From contig JAICWL010000027.1 in assembly GCA_025934835.1 (NCBI GenBank), positions 1-35,942 on the forward strand: a stretch of DNA of 35,942 nt, written 5' to 3'. The notes below the pieces were generated by a model that was not told where the DNA came from, made no database searches, and worked only from the letters and a program-made list of their open reading frames with translations. A program made the position numbers and the translations under genes. Positions 32,367-35,942 of this stretch are shown here, piece after piece. The first letter of the stretch is position 1. Each line of letters begins with the position of its first letter. This DNA comes from Fimbriimonadaceae bacterium (lineage in GTDB: Bacteria; Armatimonadota; Fimbriimonadia; Fimbriimonadales; Fimbriimonadaceae).

Positions 32367-34283
32367 ATGCCTAAGAGGACGATCAACGAAAACGTAGCAG
32401 GGAAGCTGAAGAAGCTTCCCGCCAAGCCCGGCTGCTACATTTACAAGGACGAGCAGGACGCCGTGCTCTATGTGGGCAAAGCCGTGTCGTTGCGGAGCCG
32501 CGTGCGGAGCTATTTTCAGCCATCCACAAGGCACAGCACGCGTATCGCCCGGTTGGTGTCGAAAGTCCGCGACATCGAGTGGATGGTCGTTGACTCAGAG
32601 CTCGAAGCCCTCGTGCTCGAGTGCAACCTTATCAAGCAGCACAGGCCGCCGTACAACGTGCGCTTGCGCGACGACAAAAGCTACCCGTACATCACGATCA
32701 CGAACGAGAAGTACCCGCGGGTGATGTTCACGAGGCGCGTCCGCAAGGATGGCTCGCGCTACTTCGGGCCGTACACCTCGGCGTATGCGGTGCGGGACAC
32801 CCTTCAGTTCCTTCATAAAATCTTTCCGCTGATTCCTTGTGGAAAGAGCTGGAGCGGCCAGCCGGAACAGAAACCGTGCCTGTATTATCACCTCGGAAGG
32901 TGCCTGGGGCCATGCGCCGGGCTCAGCGACAAGACCGAGTATGCCGGCGTGATCGACAAGGTCGCGCGGTTCTTGGACGGCAAGGAGGAAGCGATCCTGC
33001 TGGACATGAAGGCCGAAATCGAGACGGCCGTCGAGGATCTCGAATTCGAGCGTGCGGCCAAGATACGCGACCAGATGCTCGCGATCAACCAGATCATGGA
33101 GCGCCAAAAAGTTTTAAACAGCGATGGCCAGGACCAAGACGTGATCGCGGTGGTCAAGGACGATCGGGGCGCGGCCATCCAAATGCTCTACATTCGAAGC
33201 GGCAAGCTGATCGGGCAGAGGCAATTCTTGCTCGACGGATCCAGCGAGGCGCCACCTTCGGAAGCGGTACAGGAATTCGTCAAGCAGTATTACTCGGATG
33301 CGCCGGACATTCCCCGCGAAGTTCTTCTGCCAGTCGAGATCGAGGAGCGCAATATCGTGCAGTCATGGCTCCGTCAGAGGCGTGGAAGCGCGGTCGCCGT
33401 CGAGGTGCCTCAAGCGGGCGAGAAGATGCGGTTGGTCGATCTCGCCGCTGCGAATGCCGAGCAGGCGTTGAACTCGTTCAGCCAAGAGATTCAGGCCAAG
33501 GAGCAGTGGGCCGAGGAGGCGATGAGCCAGCTTCAGGAGGAGCTCGACCTGCCCTCGCCGCCGGCGCGCATCGAAGGCTACGACATATCCAACGTGCAGG
33601 GTATGGCTCCTGTCGGCTCGATGGTTGTTTCCGAAAACGGTGAGCCGGCCAAAGAGGAATATCGCCGGTTCAAAATTCGGTTCCATCCCGAGTCGCCGAA
33701 CGACTTCGCGATGATGCACGAGGTGCTAACTCGCCGGCTTAAGGCTTACGTGGACGGCGACGAGAAGTTCCGAAAGCTGCCGGACCTCGTCATGATCGAC
33801 GGTGGCAAGGGACAGTTGGCCGCCGCGCTCAAAGCGCGAGACGAGATGGGGCTGACCGTGCCCATGGTCGGCCTTGCGAAGAGGCACGAACTCGTGTATG
33901 TGCCGACGCTTTCTGCCGAGACCGACATCGGGCCGGCCGAGCCGCCAACGAGCTACAGCTATGCGCGTCCCGCGCCACGGGAGTACACCTTCCGAGAGGT
34001 CGAGCTTCCGCTGAATTCTCCGGGTCTGATGCTTCTGAGGCGGCTGAGAGACGAGGCGCACAGGTTCGCGCTCACGTACCACCGAAAGCTTCGCGACAAG
34101 AGAATGCAAGGCTCGGCAATCGAGGAGATTCCCGGCATCGGCCCTCGCCGCAAGCGACTATTGCTCCGGACGTTCGGCTCTCTCGAAGGGGTTCGAAGGG
34201 CGGCGGTCGAGGAGATTGCCGCGGTGCCTACGATGACCAGCCGTTTAGCCCAGCAAGTCAAAGACTACTTGGTAGAAACATAG
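32367..34283 (+). CDS. uvrC: Excinuclease ABC subunit C
   Basis: A 638-residue nuclease making both incisions in nucleotide excision repair with UvrA and UvrB. GIY-YIG domain near 16-95 (GCYIYKDEQ, LYVGKAVSLRSRVRSYF), Cys-containing segment GRCLGPCAGLSDKTEY, UVR helix that binds UvrB near 205-240 (IETAVEDLEFERAAKIRDQM), RNase H-like C-nuclease (RIEGYDISNVQGMAPVGSMV, LVMIDGGKGQLAAAL) and two helix-hairpin-helix motifs at the end (IEEIPGIGPRRKRLLLRTFG). The length is normal. No strong ribosome site precedes the ATG. Confidence 0.97.
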   Translation: MPKRTINENVAGKLKKLPAKPGCYIYKDEQDAVLYVGKAVSLRSRVRSYFQPSTRHSTRIARLVSKVRDIEWMVVDSELEALVLECNLIKQHRPPYNVRLRDDKSYPYITITNEKYPRVMFTRRVRKDGSRYFGPYTSAYAVRDTLQFLHKIFPLIPCGKSWSGQPEQKPCLYYHLGRCLGPCAGLSDKTEYAGVIDKVARFLDGKEEAILLDMKAEIETAVEDLEFERAAKIRDQMLAINQIMERQKVLNSDGQDQDVIAVVKDDRGAAIQMLYIRSGKLIGQRQFLLDGSSEAPPSEAVQEFVKQYYSDAPDIPREVLLPVEIEERNIVQSWLRQRRGSAVAVEVPQAGEKMRLVDLAAANAEQALNSFSQEIQAKEQWAEEAMSQLQEELDLPSPPARIEGYDISNVQGMAPVGSMVVSENGEPAKEEYRRFKIRFHPESPNDFAMMHEVLTRRLKAYVDGDEKFRKLPDLVMIDGGKGQLAAALKARDEMGLTVPMVGLAKRHELVYVPTLSAETDIGPAEPPTSYSYARPAPREYTFREVELPLNSPGLMLLRRLRDEAHRFALTYHRKLRDKRMQGSAIEEIPGIGPRRKRLLLRTFGSLEGVRRAAVEEIAAVPTMTSRLAQQVKDYLVET

Positions 34284-34338
34284 GGCTGCCGGGCTCGCGC
34301 CTTGCGCCGGGGCGGCCCGTCGGGTGAGACTAGCGAGC

Positions 34339-35634
34339 ATGGAGCGAGAGAATCCTGATCCGGTGGGCCGTCGGTTGGCAATGACCCTGCTCGCGGCTCT
34401 CGTTCTGCTCCACGTAGGGCTAGCAGTCGGGTACAGCCTTGAAATCCCTTATCGACACGCGGGAATATCGAACGGCAGGTTCTTGCCCGATATCGGCGCT
34501 CCCGACGAGGAAGCGCACGCGGCGTTCGTTCAACAGCTTCGAGACGGTGGCGGCTTGCCGGTTCTCGACCCAAACACGACCGATCCTCAGGGCGACTACG
34601 AAGCGCATCAACCGCCGCTCTACTATTGGCTTGCCGCCCGGGCGGCAGACGTCATGGGACTGGGAAGACTCAGGGAGCCTGACACCGGAGTGCCGCTTCG
34701 ATGGCTGAACGCCGTGATAGGGGGGATTACGGTGGTTGGGACGTATTTCCTGGGTCTGTGGACGACGGGCCGAAGAGAGCTTGCGTTGGGCGTGGCGGGC
34801 ATAGCGGCGCTGCTGCCGATGATGGCCTTCCTAAGCGGCGCCGTCAGCAATGACCCGTTGACCGTGGCCCTTTGTACTTGGTGTCTCGCCCTATGCGTTC
34901 GGGCGCGCTCTGGGTGGCATCCTGCGATGAGCGTTGGGATCGGTCTCCTCGCCGGTTTGGCCATGCTGAGCAAGAGCACGGCGATCCTGCTCGTTCCGGC
35001 GGTCGCCGTCGAACTGGCGATGGCGCGGGCCAAAACAGCCACTTGGATTGTCTGTCTCGGGATTGCCCTGGCGCTGCCGCTTCCGTGGTGGATTCGAAAC
35101 ATCGACGTGTACGGTCATCCCCTGGCTCTGAACGCCTTCTTCAAGTACTTCCACGGTGACGTCGATACGTCGCAGTTGATGCATAGCCCATATGCTCTGG
35201 CGCACTGGATTTACGTTTTCGGGGCTGGCACAGCCCTCAGCTTCATCGGCATTTTCGGCTACATGGACATCCATCTGCCGTATGCCATTTATTTGCCGTT
35301 GCTGGTCGTCTTCTTCATCTGCGCGCTTGCGGCGACGAGGGATGAAAGGCGAAGAACGTTGATTAACGGCCTAGGGCTGTTTCTGGCGCTGGTCGTACTC
35401 GGATACATCCGTTACAACCTCTGGCAAGTCCAGCCTCAGGCGCGTTATCTGTTCATGGCTATCGGGCCGATTGCTCTGCCCTTCGTGATCGGTTTGGCCC
35501 GGCTGACCAGCAGCCGATATCGATGGGGGATCGCCGCGCTGTTGGCATTCCTGCTCGCGGCAAACGTGCTCGCTTTGGTACAGCTTCCGGGCGCTTATCG
35601 GGTCCGGGTAGATGCTGCGGCTAAGCAGAGATGA
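34339..35634 (+). CDS. GT-C family membrane glycosyltransferase
   Basis: A polytopic protein of 431 residues with about ten membrane helices. The first helix is followed by a periplasmic loop holding PDEEAHAAFVQQLRD (Asp56-Glu57-Glu58, the acidic motif of the PMT/ArnT type GT-C fold) and YEAHQPPLYYWLAARAAD, typical of DUF2142/PMT-like enzymes. Later segments include FLSGAVSNDPLTVAL, LLAGLAMLSKSTAILLVP and WWIRNIDVYGHPLALN. It would transfer a sugar from a polyprenyl-phosphate donor. GTG at 34324 is an alternative start. The 3' end overlaps mnmA by 14 bases tail to tail. Confidence 0.82.
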   Translation: MERENPDPVGRRLAMTLLAALVLLHVGLAVGYSLEIPYRHAGISNGRFLPDIGAPDEEAHAAFVQQLRDGGGLPVLDPNTTDPQGDYEAHQPPLYYWLAARAADVMGLGRLREPDTGVPLRWLNAVIGGITVVGTYFLGLWTTGRRELALGVAGIAALLPMMAFLSGAVSNDPLTVALCTWCLALCVRARSGWHPAMSVGIGLLAGLAMLSKSTAILLVPAVAVELAMARAKTATWIVCLGIALALPLPWWIRNIDVYGHPLALNAFFKYFHGDVDTSQLMHSPYALAHWIYVFGAGTALSFIGIFGYMDIHLPYAIYLPLLVVFFICALAATRDERRRTLINGLGLFLALVVLGYIRYNLWQVQPQARYLFMAIGPIALPFVIGLARLTSSRYRWGIAALLAFLLAANVLALVQLPGAYRVRVDAAAKQR

Positions 35635-35942
35635 ACCCGCCGGCGGCAACGGACGCTCCCCGGTAGGCGACGGCGATTTGGCCCGGAGTGACGGCGCGGA
35701 CGGGCTCATCGAACACGAGCCTGGGCTCGTCTCCGCCAAGCAGCGTGGCCCGCTGCGGCTCCATGTTGTATCGAATTTTCGCGGTCACTCGCGTGGATGC
35801 CGCGCTGGGGTCGACGCACCCCCATTTCGTTTCGGAAAGCCGTACTTCGCGCTCGAGCAGCTGATCCGAGTCGCCGATCACGACCTTACGCTCATTCGGG
35901 ATGATCCTCAGAACGTATCTGGGATCGGGCGCCGAAACGCCG
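35621..35942 (-). CDS. mnmA: tRNA 2-thiouridylase MnmA, C-terminal part
   Basis: The gene runs off the window; only its last 106 or so codons are here, in one open frame to the edge (the internal GTG at 35881 is not the true start). The visible part is the C-terminal beta-barrel: APDPRYVLRIIPNERKVVIG, then KIRYNMEPQRATLL, and VRAVTPGQIAVAYRGASVAA ending GGFISA. This is the MnmA ending, where the usual form has TPGQxxVxY and GGxI. The enzyme makes 2-thiouridine at position 34 of tRNAs for Lys, Glu and Gln. The catalytic Cys and PP-loop lie outside the window. Confidence 0.93.
   Translation of the reverse strand, partial: GVSAPDPRYVLRIIPNERKVVIGDSDQLLEREVRLSETKWGCVDPSAASTRVTAKIRYNMEPQRATLLGGDEPRLVFDEPVRAVTPGQIAVAYRGASVAAGGFISA

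Noticed and set aside
30743-32425. Longer gltX starting at 32425
   Set aside because: The extension lies within the start of uvrC; synthetases begin just before the PSPTGLLHVG motif, as with ATG 32284.
1-35942. CRISPR arrays, insertion sequences, tRNA or rRNA genes
   Set aside because: No regularly spaced repeats, transposase-like frames, or tRNA/rRNA signatures were seen on reading both strands.

Overview
The window is a GC-rich, tightly packed bacterial chromosome segment. It most likely comes from an Armatimonadota lineage (Fimbriimonas-like). This is an inference from three large prepilin-like proteins that share an N-terminus running from [12 protein letters not shown] into FPVFAQAK and then KKT, the H-X9-DG motif in one of them, and small membrane partners beside each. 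Ordinary housekeeping genes surround them. I saw no tRNA, rRNA, insertion sequence, prophage or CRISPR array.

Left part, 45-11984, minus strand: one long operon for a complete type II secretion (or closely related type IV pilus-like) machine, transcribed gspE-F-G-H-I-J-K-L-M-(gspC/pilP-like)-gspD. It ends with a periplasmic LTXXQ (Spy/CpxP-like) protein. Most junctions are 4-base overlaps. gspH appears to start at ATA inside an ATAA overlap with gspG. No prepilin peptidase gene is present.

Middle part, 12197-19045: an EVE-domain protein (+); pgk followed by a putative deacetylase-like protein (-); two modules each made of a large prepilin-like protein and a tiny single-pass membrane protein (-); between them a pseudogene with two in-frame stops; and a roughly 0.95 kb region without a convincing gene.

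19046-24525: metY (+), a long hairpin, then a compact minus-strand operon: response regulator, fumarylacetoacetate-hydrolase-fold protein, M16 metallopeptidase, and GAF-GAF-HisKA_2 histidine kinase. The last three junctions include two 4-base overlaps. The kinase and the receiver protein probably form a two-component pair.

24684-29241 (+): a LacI-family regulator behind a promoter flanked by two mirror-image operators, then a GH13 neopullulanase/maltogenic-amylase-type enzyme starting at an overlapping TTG, a third prepilin-like protein and a small lipoprotein. This looks like an autoregulated alpha-glucan locus with a prepilin module downstream.

29739-35942: pdhB (+, without a neighbouring pdhA), gltX (-), uvrC (+), a GT-C type membrane glycosyltransferase (+), and the 3' part of mnmA (-) running off the window edge. 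The genes pack tightly, with short tail-to-tail overlaps.

The main points for follow-up are the prepilin plus tiny-membrane-protein modules, the ATA start of gspH, the twin LacI operators, the double-stop pseudogene, and the operon joining a two-component pair to a peptidase.
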